Shown here: positions 1-6,865 of the stretch, piece by piece
Layout: each line of letters starts with the position of its first letter
Position numbering within the stretch: position 1 is the first letter of the stretch
Origin: an uncultured Collinsella sp.
GTDB lineage: Bacteria; Actinomycetota; Coriobacteriia; Coriobacteriales; Coriobacteriaceae
Assembly (NCBI GenBank): GCA_900542175.1
Contig: UQNC01000066.1
Coordinates: 1-7,928, forward strand
Direction of reading: 5' to 3'
Length of the DNA stretch: 7,928 nt
Translations under genes and position numbers: made by a program
Notes under the pieces: generated by a model
What the model saw: only the letters and a program-made list of their open reading frames with translations
Told to the model about the DNA's origin: nothing
Database searches by the model: none

Positions 1-30
1 CAGAAAGGGACTGTCCCCAACTGCCGGGAG
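1..30. repeat. GGGAC/GTCCC dyad, probable dispersed repeat fragment
   Basis: The dyad GGGACTGTCCC lies at 7-17 and is flanked by AAA and CAACTGCCGGGAG. Read on the - strand it gives TTGGGGACAGTCCC, sharing the TTGGGGAC core with the two repeat units at 6866-6928. From memory such ggggac elements are scattered between genes in Collinsella genomes; that is recollection, not a search. The window edge probably truncates the element, so its true extent is unknown. Confidence 0.4.
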
Positions 31-52
31 TGACCGTTTAGCGGTGCGGCGG

Positions 53-80
53 CTGAATGGGCAGGCTGAGCTGGTATCCT
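53..80 (+). promoter_or_regulatory. weak candidate promoter of the hybrid kinase gene
   Basis: TATCCT at 75-80 is a reasonable -10 box. CTGAAT at 53-58 is a poor -35 box with a 16-base spacer. A transcript from this site would begin near 87, which is after the ATG at 82 and before the GTG at 115. That is one of the arguments for the later start of the downstream gene. No operator is obvious. Confidence 0.25.
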
Positions 81-114
81 TATGCGAAATTGTCTCAACT
101 CGATAGGATTTCAT

Positions 115-2919
115 GTGAAACCTTCCGCCGTCCTTCGCTTGGCTCTATATCGCACCCTGGCCGTCGCGCTTGCCGCGCTCGCCATACTGAGCGCCGTCAT
201 GCCCGCCCCCGCCTTTGCCGCCGACTCCGACCAGCAGGTCAAGACGGTCCGCGTTGGCTGGCTCGTCAACAACAAAGGCTTCCAGGAAGGCATGCCGGGC
301 GAGCGACTCTCGGGGTGGGGCTACGAGTATCTCCAGACCCTCTCGTATTACACAAAGGGCTGGCAATACGAATACGTTAGCGGCACCTTCTCCGAGCTTA
401 TGGACATGCTCGAAGTAGGCGAAATCGACCTCATGCCCAACATCTCGTATTCGGCAGAGCGCGAGCAGAAGCTGCTCTTTTCCTCGAACCCCGAGGGCAC
501 CGAGCGCTACTACATCTACGCCAGGCCCGACCGCGACGATCTGGCCAAGGGTGACCCCCAGGCGCTCCAAGGCCTCACCATCGGCTGCAACTCTGGCGTT
601 ATGCAAACTATCGTCGGCCAGCAGTGGCTCGCCGACGAAGGCGTCACCTGCACCTATAAAGAAATCGACACCGGCAGTGCCCTCTTTGAGGCGCTTGCAG
701 ACGGCGAGGTCGACGCCGTCATCATGAACGATACCATTTCGTCGCCCGATGCGTCACCCATGTTCTACGTAGGCTCGAGCGACTACTATTTTGCCGTTCC
801 CAAAAGCCGCCCCGATCTGATGAACGACATCAACGCCGCCATGACGACCATCGCCCGCGATAACCCGCGCTATAACGAGGAAGTCAAATCGAGTTACTCG
901 ACCCAAAACAGTGGCTCGTCATCGCTCACCGGCCCCGAGACCACCTGGCTCAAAGCAAACGGCAATACCATCACGCTCGGCTATCTTAAAAACCAACTTC
1001 CCTACTGCACGCAAAATGACGACGGCGAGATGGAAGGATCGCTCGCCTCGCTTGCAACGACGTTGCACGACAAGTTTGGTATTACGGTCAAAACAATCGC
1101 ACTCTCGAACAACAGGCAAATGATCAAAGCCCTTTCCAACGGAACCATCGATGTCGCCCTGCCATTGTTTCGCGACTACTGGCTCGCCGAGCAGACAGGA
1201 GTCATCCAGTCAAACTCGATGGGAACGGTTTCGCTGACCGCCATTCACAGTGGCAAAAACCTGAACAGCGACCTTAAGAACATCGCTTGTACAAAGAGCA
1301 CAATCGTTAACCGTTTTGAGCTCGAAAGTCTCTTCCCGAACGCAACAGTAACCGAGTACTCGAATGACGGCGAGGTGCTCAAAGCCCTCAATGAGGGGAA
1401 GGCACGTTGCATCATTGTCCCCAGCACGCGCCTGGAAACTCTCCGCGACACCTACGACATCGAGGATTTCGAAACACAGGAACTCACCAACACGGCGCAG
1501 CTATCGTGTTTAATTTCGCGCGGCAAGCCCGAGCTGCTGGGAATCATCAATAAGGGCATCGTCAATGCAGGTGAATCGCTCTCTGCAAACAGCTATTTCC
1601 CCACATCGTACTCGGCGCAAGAATCGGACACGTTCCAGTTTTTCTATCGTAACCGCACCGCCATTGCGACTGTTATCATCTGCATCTTGCTCACCAGCAT
1701 CGCTATCCTTGTCTGGTCGCTTTACCGCGCACAGGAGGAACGGCAGAAAGCTGATGCCGCCAACGCCGCCAAAACCGCTTTCCTCACGCGCATGAGCCAC
1801 GACATCCGCACGCCGCTCAACGGCATCCTAGGCCTTATCGAAATTGAGGAATTGAGAGAAGGCGACATGCAGGTCGCCCGCGAAAGCCGCGCCAAGGCGC
1901 GCGTTGCCGCCAATCACCTGCTGTCACTGATTAACGACATCCTCGAGATGGGCAGGATCGAGGAGTGCAAAGTGACGCTCGAGCACGAATCATTCAACCT
2001 TAAAGAGCTGTGCGACAATGCGCTCGTACTGTGCAAGCTCCGCGCATCGGACCGCGGCATAACCATGCTCGACACCAGCGAGCCCTACGCTGTCGACCAA
2101 TATATGATCGGCAGCCCCACCCATATTCGGCAGATCCTTGTCAACCTGCTCGACAACAGCATCAAGTACAACAAGCACGGAGGCACCGTCACGTTCTCAT
2201 CGACCATCAAACCGGTCGACGACGAGCACGCCGTGTTTTGCTTTAGCGTCTCGGATACCGGCATTGGTATGACGCCCGAGTTTTTGACGCACATTTACGA
2301 GCCGTTTGCCCAGGAAGGCGACGATGCGCGCAGCAAGTTCCAAGGAACCGGCATTGGCATGTCTATCGTCAAATCGCTCATCGATATGATGGGCGGCACG
2401 ATTGAGATTTCGAGTGAGGTTGGCGCGGGAAGCACGTTCAACGTCCAGATACCGCTCGATATCGACAAGAACCCTCAGGCAAAAGAACGTGCGTCCAAGC
2501 AGACATACAGTTGCTCGCTTGCCGGCATGAACGTCCTTTTGGCAGAAGACAACGAGCTCAATGCCGAAATTGCCCAGGCTCTACTCGAAAGCGAAGGCAT
2601 CGTCGTAACGCGCGCCGCCGACGGCAACAAAGCAGTCGACCTATACGTTAGTCGTCCCGCCGGCAGCTTCGATGCGATCCTGATGGACATCATGATGCCG
2701 GGCATGGATGGCTACGAGGCAACCCGCGCGATTCGTCTGAGCGAAAAGGCCGATGCAGCCGACATCCCCATCATCGCGCTCACTGCCAACGCCTTCAACG
2801 AGGACGCCAAGGCGGCACACGATGCCGGTATGAACGCCCATCTGCCCAAACCGCTCGACTTTAACAAGCTCAAAAACATACTCGCCCGCATCAAGAAATA
2901 CGGATCCGTTTCGCTATAG
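115..2919 (+). CDS. dual solute-binding-domain hybrid sensor histidine kinase (BvgS-like layout)
   Basis: Predicted membrane sensor kinase of 934 residues, counted from the GTG at 115. A signal peptide ends at PAFA (cleavage after about residue 35). Two type-3 solute-binding domains follow (about 43-260 and 283-500) and should lie outside the membrane. One transmembrane helix is at 516-537. The kinase core has the H-box SHDIRTPLNG (His562), the N-box NLLDNSIKYN (Asn677, Asn681), and ATP-lid glycine motifs DTGIG (714-718) and GTGIG (744-748). A C-terminal receiver has Glu811/Asp812, phospho-acceptor Asp858, Thr890 and Lys912, so all catalytic residues are present. There is no PAS or HPt domain and no adjacent response regulator, so the phosphorelay partner must lie elsewhere. 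The ligand is unknown; amino acids or similar small solutes are typical of these domains. The start is uncertain: an ATG at 82 adds 11 residues but lacks a ribosome site, whereas AGGA at 105-108 suits the GTG and puts a lysine at the signal-peptide N-terminus. Confidence 0.93.
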   Translation: MKPSAVLRLALYRTLAVALAALAILSAVMPAPAFAADSDQQVKTVRVGWLVNNKGFQEGMPGERLSGWGYEYLQTLSYYTKGWQYEYVSGTFSELMDMLEVGEIDLMPNISYSAEREQKLLFSSNPEGTERYYIYARPDRDDLAKGDPQALQGLTIGCNSGVMQTIVGQQWLADEGVTCTYKEIDTGSALFEALADGEVDAVIMNDTISSPDASPMFYVGSSDYYFAVPKSRPDLMNDINAAMTTIARDNPRYNEEVKSSYSTQNSGSSSLTGPETTWLKANGNTITLGYLKNQLPYCTQNDDGEMEGSLASLATTLHDKFGITVKTIALSNNRQMIKALSNGTIDVALPLFRDYWLAEQTGVIQSNSMGTVSLTAIHSGKNLNSDLKNIACTKSTIVNRFELESLFPNATVTEYSNDGEVLKALNEGKARCIIVPSTRLETLRDTYDIEDFETQELTNTAQLSCLISRGKPELLGIINKGIVNAGESLSANSYFPTSYSAQESDTFQFFYRNRTAIATVIICILLTSIAILVWSLYRAQEERQKADAANAAKTAFLTRMSHDIRTPLNGILGLIEIEELREGDMQVARESRAKARVAANHLLSLINDILEMGRIEECKVTLEHESFNLKELCDNALVLCKLRASDRGITMLDTSEPYAVDQYMIGSPTHIRQILVNLLDNSIKYNKHGGTVTFSSTIKPVDDEHAVFCFSVSDTGIGMTPEFLTHIYEPFAQEGDDARSKFQGTGIGMSIVKSLIDMMGGTIEISSEVGAGSTFNVQIPLDIDKNPQAKERASKQTYSCSLAGMNVLLAEDNELNAEIAQALLESEGIVVTRAADGNKAVDLYVSRPAGSFDAILMDIMMPGMDGYEATRAIRLSEKADAADIPIIALTANAFNEDAKAAHDAGMNAHLPKPLDFNKLKNILARIKKYGSVSL

Positions 2920-2961
2920 TCTGTGCTCAACCACCATGCACAGCCAGAAAGGAAGCCAACG

Positions 2962-3441
2962 ATGTTTAGGCCCTTACGTCGAAAGAAACGCGCCATCACT
3001 GACGAGGAAGCGCGCGAGTTGCTCGCCACCTGTAAGCGCGGCGTCTTTGCCGTCAACGGCGATGATGGCTACCCCTATGCCATTCCCGTCAACTACTTCT
3101 TTGACGCCGAGCACGACAAGATTTATTTCCATGGCGCCAAGGCCGGCCACAAGGTCGATTCGCTCAGGCGTGACGATAAAGTCTGCTTTACCGTTTACGG
3201 CAACGAGTGGTACAAGGACGGCGACTGGGCTCCTTACGTCATGAGCACTGTGGTCTTTGGCCGTTGCCGCCTGGTAGATGAAGCGCCTGCGTTTATCGAG
3301 GACAAAGTCCGCCAGCTCGCGCTTAAGTACTACCCTTCTGCCGAAGAAGTCGAGGAAGAAATCGCCAAAGACATCAAGGGCGTCCAACTCTACGAGATTT
3401 CAATTGAGCATCTTTGCGGCAAGCAGATTCAGGAAAAGTAG
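2962..3441 (+). CDS. pyridoxamine 5'-phosphate oxidase-like FMN-binding protein
   Basis: A 159-residue single-domain protein of the flavin-binding split-barrel superfamily, related to NimA-like and PNPOx-like proteins. Visible signatures are the N-terminal helix ITDEEARELLATCKRG, the strand pair GYPYAIPVNYFF (36-47), and IYFHGAKAGHKVD (54-66). The last contains His57 and the basic residues expected near the flavin phosphate. KVCFTVYG follows at 73-80. Such proteins usually bind FMN or a related cofactor in the cytoplasm; the substrate cannot be read from sequence, and true PdxH activity is unlikely given the family. The ATG at 2962 is chosen because AGAAAGGA (2946-2953) sits at good spacing; an upstream in-frame GTG at 2923 has none. 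Only 42 bases and no terminator separate it from the kinase gene, so co-transcription is likely, though a functional link is not established. Confidence 0.88.
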   Translation: MFRPLRRKKRAITDEEARELLATCKRGVFAVNGDDGYPYAIPVNYFFDAEHDKIYFHGAKAGHKVDSLRRDDKVCFTVYGNEWYKDGDWAPYVMSTVVFGRCRLVDEAPAFIEDKVRQLALKYYPSAEEVEEEIAKDIKGVQLYEISIEHLCGKQIQEK

Positions 3442-3473
3442 CGAATGCGAAAAACGCGCTCGCTACCCTCTGC

Positions 3474-3516
3474 GCCCCATGCGCCCACGCATTTTGACGG
3501 CGTGGGCGCATGGGGC
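3474..3516. terminator. long GC-rich hairpin between convergent genes
   Basis: A perfect 17-bp stem (3474-3490 with 3500-3516) with a 9-base loop lies between two genes that converge on it. Neither side has a U-tract immediately after the stem, so it is not a textbook intrinsic terminator. Its position and strength suggest bidirectional termination or mRNA 3'-end protection. A second, weaker stem follows the first gene's stop: AGCGA 3440-3444 with TCGCT 3460-3464, plus GCG/CGC inside, closing on AAAAA. It would supply a T-run on the - strand. Confidence 0.65.
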
Positions 3517-3538
3517 AGCACTCGAATCGAGCGCCCCC

Positions 3539-4750
3539 CTATACCCCAAAAACGTAGCGGTCCAGGCGCTCACACGCCTCCTTTACCCGCGAAAGGGGCA
3601 GTGCCAGATTCACGCGAATGTGGCAGGGCCCGTGGAACGGGCGGCCGTCCTGATACCCCACGCCCACACGAGCGCCCTCGTCGAGCAGCCACTGAATATC
3701 GCGGCCATGCTCGCGGCACCACTCGGTGCAGTCCAGAAACACCATGTAGGTGCCCTGCGGACGCGAATAGGACACGCCCGCAAAATGCTTGTCCACGTAA
3801 TTGCAGAAGTAGTCGACGTTGCCCTCGATGACCTCATTGAGCTCGTCCACCCACTCGTAGCCTTGCGGCTGGTAGGCACCGATAAGCGCATGCATGGAGA
3901 GGACGTTCATCTCGTTGTAGTGAGTCTTGTTGGACACGGCGCACACGCGGTCGCGCAGCGTCTCGTTATAGATGATGTGGTAGCTGCCGACCAAGCCCGC
4001 CAGGTTGAACGTCTTGCTGGGCGCGTAGAGGGCAACCGTGCGCATGCGGGCATCCTCGCTCACCGACTGCGTCGGGATATGCTTGTGCCCCGGCAGGATG
4101 ATATCGGACCAAATCTCATCCGAGATCACCACGCAATCGTGCTGGCGATAGGTATCCATGGCGCGCTCGATCTCATCGCGCTCCCATACGCGGCCGCAGG
4201 GGTTGTGCGGCGAGCAGAACACCGCGGCATGGATGTGGTTTTGGGCGAGCTTGCGCTCCATGTCCTCAAAGTCCATGCGCCACACGCCCTGGTCGTCGAG
4301 CTTAAGCGGGCTGTGGACAATGCGATAGCCCGCGGCCTCGATGGACTTGGTAAAGCCGATGTAGGTGGGGCTGTGGACCAGCACCGCATCGCCCGGCTGG
4401 ACATATGCGCGCAGCGTCGACACGACACCGCCCAGCACACCGTTTTCGTAGCCGATGTGCTCAGGCGCCAGGCCCTCGACGCCATTACGGCGACTCTGCC
4501 ATTCGATGATGCGGTCGAAGTACTCGGGGCGCGGATCGAAATAGCCAAACATGGGGTGCTGGGCGCGCTGAATGATGTACTCCTGGACCGTGGGCACCGT
4601 GGCAAAGTTCATGTCCGCTACCCACATGGGGATGCGGTCGAAGCCCTCGTCGGGTGCGTTCGGAGCCATACCGGGAATCTCACCCCAGGAGTCAACGGCG
4701 ATGGAGTCCATGCTATGGCGGTCGATTAGCGAGCTAAAGTCGTATTTCAT
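3539..4750 (-). CDS. patB: MalY/PatB family PLP-dependent C-S lyase / aminotransferase
   Basis: A 403-residue fold-type I pyridoxal-phosphate enzyme of the MalY/PatB group, close to the usual length of about 390-400. Members cleave cystathionine or cysteine conjugates to a thiol, pyruvate and ammonia in the cytoplasm. Motifs in order are the N-terminal PMWVADMNF (41-49), GYENGVLGG (100-108), Tyr130 in SPTYIGF, CSPHNPCGRVW with Asn183, SDEIWSDI with Asp211 for the pyridine nitrogen, the Schiff-base lysine Lys246 in APSKTFNLAGL, and Arg379 in HIRVNLA for substrate carboxylate. All key residues are intact. The start at 4750 is preferred because GGGAG lies six bases upstream. An in-frame ATG at 4819 adds 23 unlikely residues and lacks a ribosome site. 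It lies 111 bases after trmO on the same strand and may share its transcript. The exact substrate is unproven; the symbol denotes family only. Confidence 0.92.
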   Translation of the reverse strand: MKYDFSSLIDRHSMDSIAVDSWGEIPGMAPNAPDEGFDRIPMWVADMNFATVPTVQEYIIQRAQHPMFGYFDPRPEYFDRIIEWQSRRNGVEGLAPEHIGYENGVLGGVVSTLRAYVQPGDAVLVHSPTYIGFTKSIEAAGYRIVHSPLKLDDQGVWRMDFEDMERKLAQNHIHAAVFCSPHNPCGRVWERDEIERAMDTYRQHDCVVISDEIWSDIILPGHKHIPTQSVSEDARMRTVALYAPSKTFNLAGLVGSYHIIYNETLRDRVCAVSNKTHYNEMNVLSMHALIGAYQPQGYEWVDELNEVIEGNVDYFCNYVDKHFAGVSYSRPQGTYMVFLDCTEWCREHGRDIQWLLDEGARVGVGYQDGRPFHGPCHIRVNLALPLSRVKEACERLDRYVFGV

Positions 4751-4758
4751 GCTGAGCT

Positions 4759-4807
4759 CCCGTGCAAAGTGATTGTTTTGGTAGGCGTTATTGTCCACCA
4801 GCACGGG
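4759..4807 (-). promoter_or_regulatory. possible ribosome-site-sequestering hairpin in the patB leader
   Basis: On the - strand CCCGTGC (4807-4801) is perfectly complementary to GCACGGG (4765-4759). The second arm contains the first three bases of the GGGAG ribosome site of the lyase gene. Directly inside the first arm, TGGTGG (4800-4795) can pair with CTACCA (4784-4779), with one G-U pair, giving 13 base pairs in two helices. The fold is seen in sequence; a role in translation control is inference. Confidence 0.35.
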
Positions 4808-4861
4808 CGATTTTGGCATGGGGTTTGGCGCTTAATTTGACGGGTGCGGGCGAATGGCTGG

Positions 4862-5599
4862 TTAGTCTTGCGCGCCGTTGACGGCGGTTATCTTCAACCT
4901 GGTTCCGTCGACCGTAAACGATATGTCGAGCCCAGCGTAAGCCAAATGGTAAATGCGGTTTGGCTCGTGTTTGCTGCCCGCGCGGCGCGGATCCTGGTGA
5001 AGAACCTCGACCAAACCGGGAAGCTTTGCGGGCGGGACCATATCCTGCAGCACTTGCGGAAACTCGACGTCGAGCTCTTGCCACGGCGCGTCTTCAATCC
5101 AGCCGCCCGTTGCATCCGGGTGGCAGTCCGCAAACGGAATGTAGGGCTTAATGTCGTAGATGGGCGTGCCGTCGCGCAGGTCGGCCCCCAGCACATGAAT
5201 GATGGGACCATCGTCGGTAAGCTCAACACGATCGAGCTTGACACAGGTGAGCCCGATGGGATTAGGGCGAAACGGGCTGCGCGTGGCAAACACGCCCACG
5301 CGCTCGGCTCCACCCAGACGCGGCGGGCGCACGGTCTTCGACCACTTGGCATTAGTGCCGGACCTGTTCTGCGTCTTGGCATCGGCAGCTATGTCCTTAG
5401 CCGTGCCGCCGGGCGTGCCGTTTTCGAAGCGCCAGAGCAGCCATAGGTGAGAGAAGGAATCCAGACCCTCAACTGCTGCGTTGGAGGCAAATTCCGGTTC
5501 AAAGACGATGCGTCCCTGCAGATGGGGCGCCAAAAAGCTGTTGCGTGGGATGCCGAACTTCTGCGGCAGGTCGGTATGTATGTGAGCAATAGGTTCCAT
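4862..5599 (-). CDS. trmO: tRNA (adenine(37)-N6)-methyltransferase TrmO
   Basis: A 245-residue protein of the TrmO (TsaA/YaeB, UPF0066) family. It uses S-adenosylmethionine to methylate the N6-threonylcarbamoyl-adenosine at position 37 of certain tRNAs. The family core is unmistakable: FSHLWLLWRFE (49-59), RPPRLGGAERVGVFATRSPF continuing to RPNPIGL (91-117), and GADLRDGTPIYDIKPYIPFAD (138-158). The C-terminal TrmO domain is also present, with LPGLVEVLHQDPRR (193-206). The start at 5599 is preferred because a -10-like hexamer ends seven bases upstream, which would place the 5' end of the RNA at or next to this ATG. An ATG at 5608 is an alternative and overlaps that hexamer. Neither has a ribosome site. 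An open frame continues upstream to 6163 but is only the antisense of the next gene. It is divergent from the XRE/TipAS regulator and upstream of the lyase. Confidence 0.95.
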   Translation of the reverse strand: MEPIAHIHTDLPQKFGIPRNSFLAPHLQGRIVFEPEFASNAAVEGLDSFSHLWLLWRFENGTPGGTAKDIAADAKTQNRSGTNAKWSKTVRPPRLGGAERVGVFATRSPFRPNPIGLTCVKLDRVELTDDGPIIHVLGADLRDGTPIYDIKPYIPFADCHPDATGGWIEDAPWQELDVEFPQVLQDMVPPAKLPGLVEVLHQDPRRAGSKHEPNRIYHLAYAGLDISFTVDGTRLKITAVNGAQD

Positions 5600-5612
5600 G
5601 CCGGTCATTGTA
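5600..5612 (-). promoter_or_regulatory. -10 element suggesting leaderless trmO mRNA
   Basis: On the - strand TACAAT occupies 5612-5607, with seven bases (GACCGGC) before the ATG at 5599. This is the normal distance from a -10 box to a transcription start, and no Shine-Dalgarno sequence precedes the ATG. Leaderless mRNAs are common in Actinomycetota. I see no good -35 box at 16-18 bases, which weakens the call. Confidence 0.35.
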
Positions 5613-5666
5613 CGGCATGGAGGTGTAGGGCGTTGCGCGCAATTCTTCGCCGCGGTCCCCCGTCGT

Positions 5667-5710
5667 GCAACCAACGGTTGCTTGGAAGGGTGCCGGCCGC
5701 CGCGTATGCT
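5667..5710 (+). promoter_or_regulatory. promoter and candidate operator of the XRE/TipAS gene
   Basis: TTGGAA (5682-5687), a 17-base spacer and TATGCT (5705-5710) form a plausible sigma-70-type promoter with a start near 5717. Directly abutting the -35 box is the palindrome GCAACC-AAC-GGTTGC (5667-5681). Its 6-3-6 form suits a dimeric helix-turn-helix regulator, so the downstream XRE protein may regulate its own gene here. It also lies 68 bases upstream of trmO, which could be affected too. The gene's ribosome site is AGAAAGGAG at 5727-5735, five bases before the ATG. Confidence 0.5.
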
Positions 5711-5740
5711 TAAGCCATCAACCAGCAGAAAGGAGCCGTT

Positions 5741-6568
5741 ATGGCCTTTGCAGAAAAGCTCATCGCTGTCCGTCGCGCCCATCACCTTACCCAAGAGCAG
5801 CTCGCCGCCAAGCTCTTCGTCACACGCCAAGCCGTCAGCCGTTGGGAACGCAGCGAGGTCACACCGGGCATCGATATGATGAAGCTCATCGCCGCCGTGA
5901 CCGGCGAGCCCCTGTCTCACCTGCTCGAAATGCCCGAGCACTATTGCCAGAGCTGCGGCATGATACTCACACCCGACGACTGCGGCACCGACGCCACGGG
6001 CGCCACGACCGACCATTACTGCAAGTGGTGCTACGACCACGGCAAGTACACCTACGACACCACAATGGAGGCGATGATCGAGGATTGTGCCCCGCGGCTG
6101 GCACAAAACACCGGTATGTCGCTCGACGAAGCCGTCTCGCTCATGGGCGCCGTGCTGCCGCAACTGGAGCGCTGGCGCACCGTGCAGGAAAACGAGGAGC
6201 GCTACGGTGCCGAGGCGCGGGCGCGCTATGGCGACGAGGCTATCGATGCAGCAAACGAAACGTTACTGGACATGGATCCTCAGACATGGAACGACATGAA
6301 AGAACTTGAACGCGCCATTCTGGGCCAGCTCTCGATTGCCATGGACGACGGCGAACCGGAAGGCAACGATGCCCGCAAACTTGTCGCAATGCACCGTCGA
6401 TGGATTGGCCTTAACTGGGGGGCCGCGCCCCAGGACGAAGCGTATCTGGGCCTCGCCCACGGCTATCTTGCCGATCAGCGCTTTGTTGACTACTACGACA
6501 AGCCCTGCGGGACAGGTGCCACGGCGTTTTTGGTTCAGGCCATCGAGTCGTCGCCGACTCGCGCATAG
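5741..6568 (+). CDS. XRE-family regulator with zinc ribbon and TipAS-like ligand domain
   Basis: A 275-residue three-part cytoplasmic protein. Residues 4-60 form an XRE/Cro-type helix-turn-helix (LTQEQLAAKLFVTRQAVSRW, then the conserved E). Residues 69-97 form a zinc ribbon of the putative PF12674 type, CQSCGM...YCKWC, with Cys69, Cys72, Cys94 and Cys97. Residues about 146-268 match the pattern of the TipAS antibiotic-recognition domain: RYGDEAIDAANETLLDMDPQ, HRRWI at 218-222, and YLGLAHGYLADQRFVDYYDK ending in GTGATAFLVQAI. In TipAL and Mta-like regulators TipAS follows a MerR head and binds thiopeptides or other drugs; here the head is XRE-type. The likely role is a transcription regulator that responds to a small hydrophobic or thiopeptide-like ligand, with zinc or thiol chemistry as another possible input. 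A strong AGAAAGGAG site fixes the start. Glutaredoxin follows 51 bases later, probably in the same operon. The TipAS assignment is by motif memory and its ligand is unknown. Confidence 0.85.
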   Translation: MAFAEKLIAVRRAHHLTQEQLAAKLFVTRQAVSRWERSEVTPGIDMMKLIAAVTGEPLSHLLEMPEHYCQSCGMILTPDDCGTDATGATTDHYCKWCYDHGKYTYDTTMEAMIEDCAPRLAQNTGMSLDEAVSLMGAVLPQLERWRTVQENEERYGAEARARYGDEAIDAANETLLDMDPQTWNDMKELERAILGQLSIAMDDGEPEGNDARKLVAMHRRWIGLNWGAAPQDEAYLGLAHGYLADQRFVDYYDKPCGTGATAFLVQAIESSPTRA

Positions 6569-6619
6569 ACCGCGGCGGCTTTGGGTATCTCAATCGAAAC
6601 CTCAACCGATTGGAGACCC

Positions 6620-6865
6620 ATGGCTACTGATCACGAGCTCGCGCTGTACGTTATGACCGGCTGCCCGTATTGCATTAAGGTCAAGCGCTTCCTGGCCGAT
6701 AACGGCGTGACCATTCCCGAGCGCAATATCTCGACCGACCCCGATGCCGAGCAGGCACTCATCGCCGTCGGCGGCAAGCGCCAGGTTCCCTGCCTGTTCA
6801 TCGACGGCAAGCCACTCTACGAATCGAGCGACATCATCACCTGGGCACAAGAACATCTGCTCTAG
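6620..6865 (+). CDS. glutaredoxin-like CPYC thiol-disulfide oxidoreductase
   Basis: An 81-residue protein of glutaredoxin length and fold. Visible are the first strand ELALYVMTG, the active site CPYC (Cys15, Cys18), the helix IKVKRFLADNG, the cis-proline motif QVPCLFIDGK with Pro57, and the closing SSDIITWAQEHL. It lacks the GGxDD motif of classical Grx3 and instead has YESSDI, as in glutaredoxins related to the N-terminal domain of glutathione S-transferases. It should reduce disulfides or mixed disulfides in the cytoplasm. The thiol partner is uncertain, since most Actinomycetota do not make glutathione. The ATG at 6620 is chosen because GGAG (6612-6615) precedes it; an in-frame ATG at 6581 would add 13 residues. 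It follows the XRE/TipAS gene by 51 bases without a terminator, suggesting one transcript. Confidence 0.9.
   Translation: MATDHELALYVMTGCPYCIKVKRFLADNGVTIPERNISTDPDAEQALIAVGGKRQVPCLFIDGKPLYESSDIITWAQEHLL

Noticed and set aside
82..114. ATG start at 82 for the hybrid kinase
   Set aside because: No ribosome site precedes it, the candidate -10 at 75-80 would start RNA after it, and the GTG at 115 gives a cleaner signal peptide with AGGA at good spacing. It cannot be fully excluded.
3521..3531. Palindrome CTCGAATCGAG near the end of the lyase gene
   Set aside because: It is short, has only a one-base centre, and lies next to a much stronger hairpin. No promoter is near for it to control.
3278..4729. 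483-residue open frame on the + strand
   Set aside because: It is antisense to the MalY/PatB gene, has low-complexity Arg/His/Ala/Val composition typical of the complement of GC-rich coding DNA, overlaps the end of the flavoprotein gene, and shows no recognisable domain.
5600..6163. In-frame upstream extension of trmO on the - strand
   Set aside because: It runs antisense through the well-supported XRE/TipAS gene. The conserved TrmO protein begins at MEPIAHI (5599).
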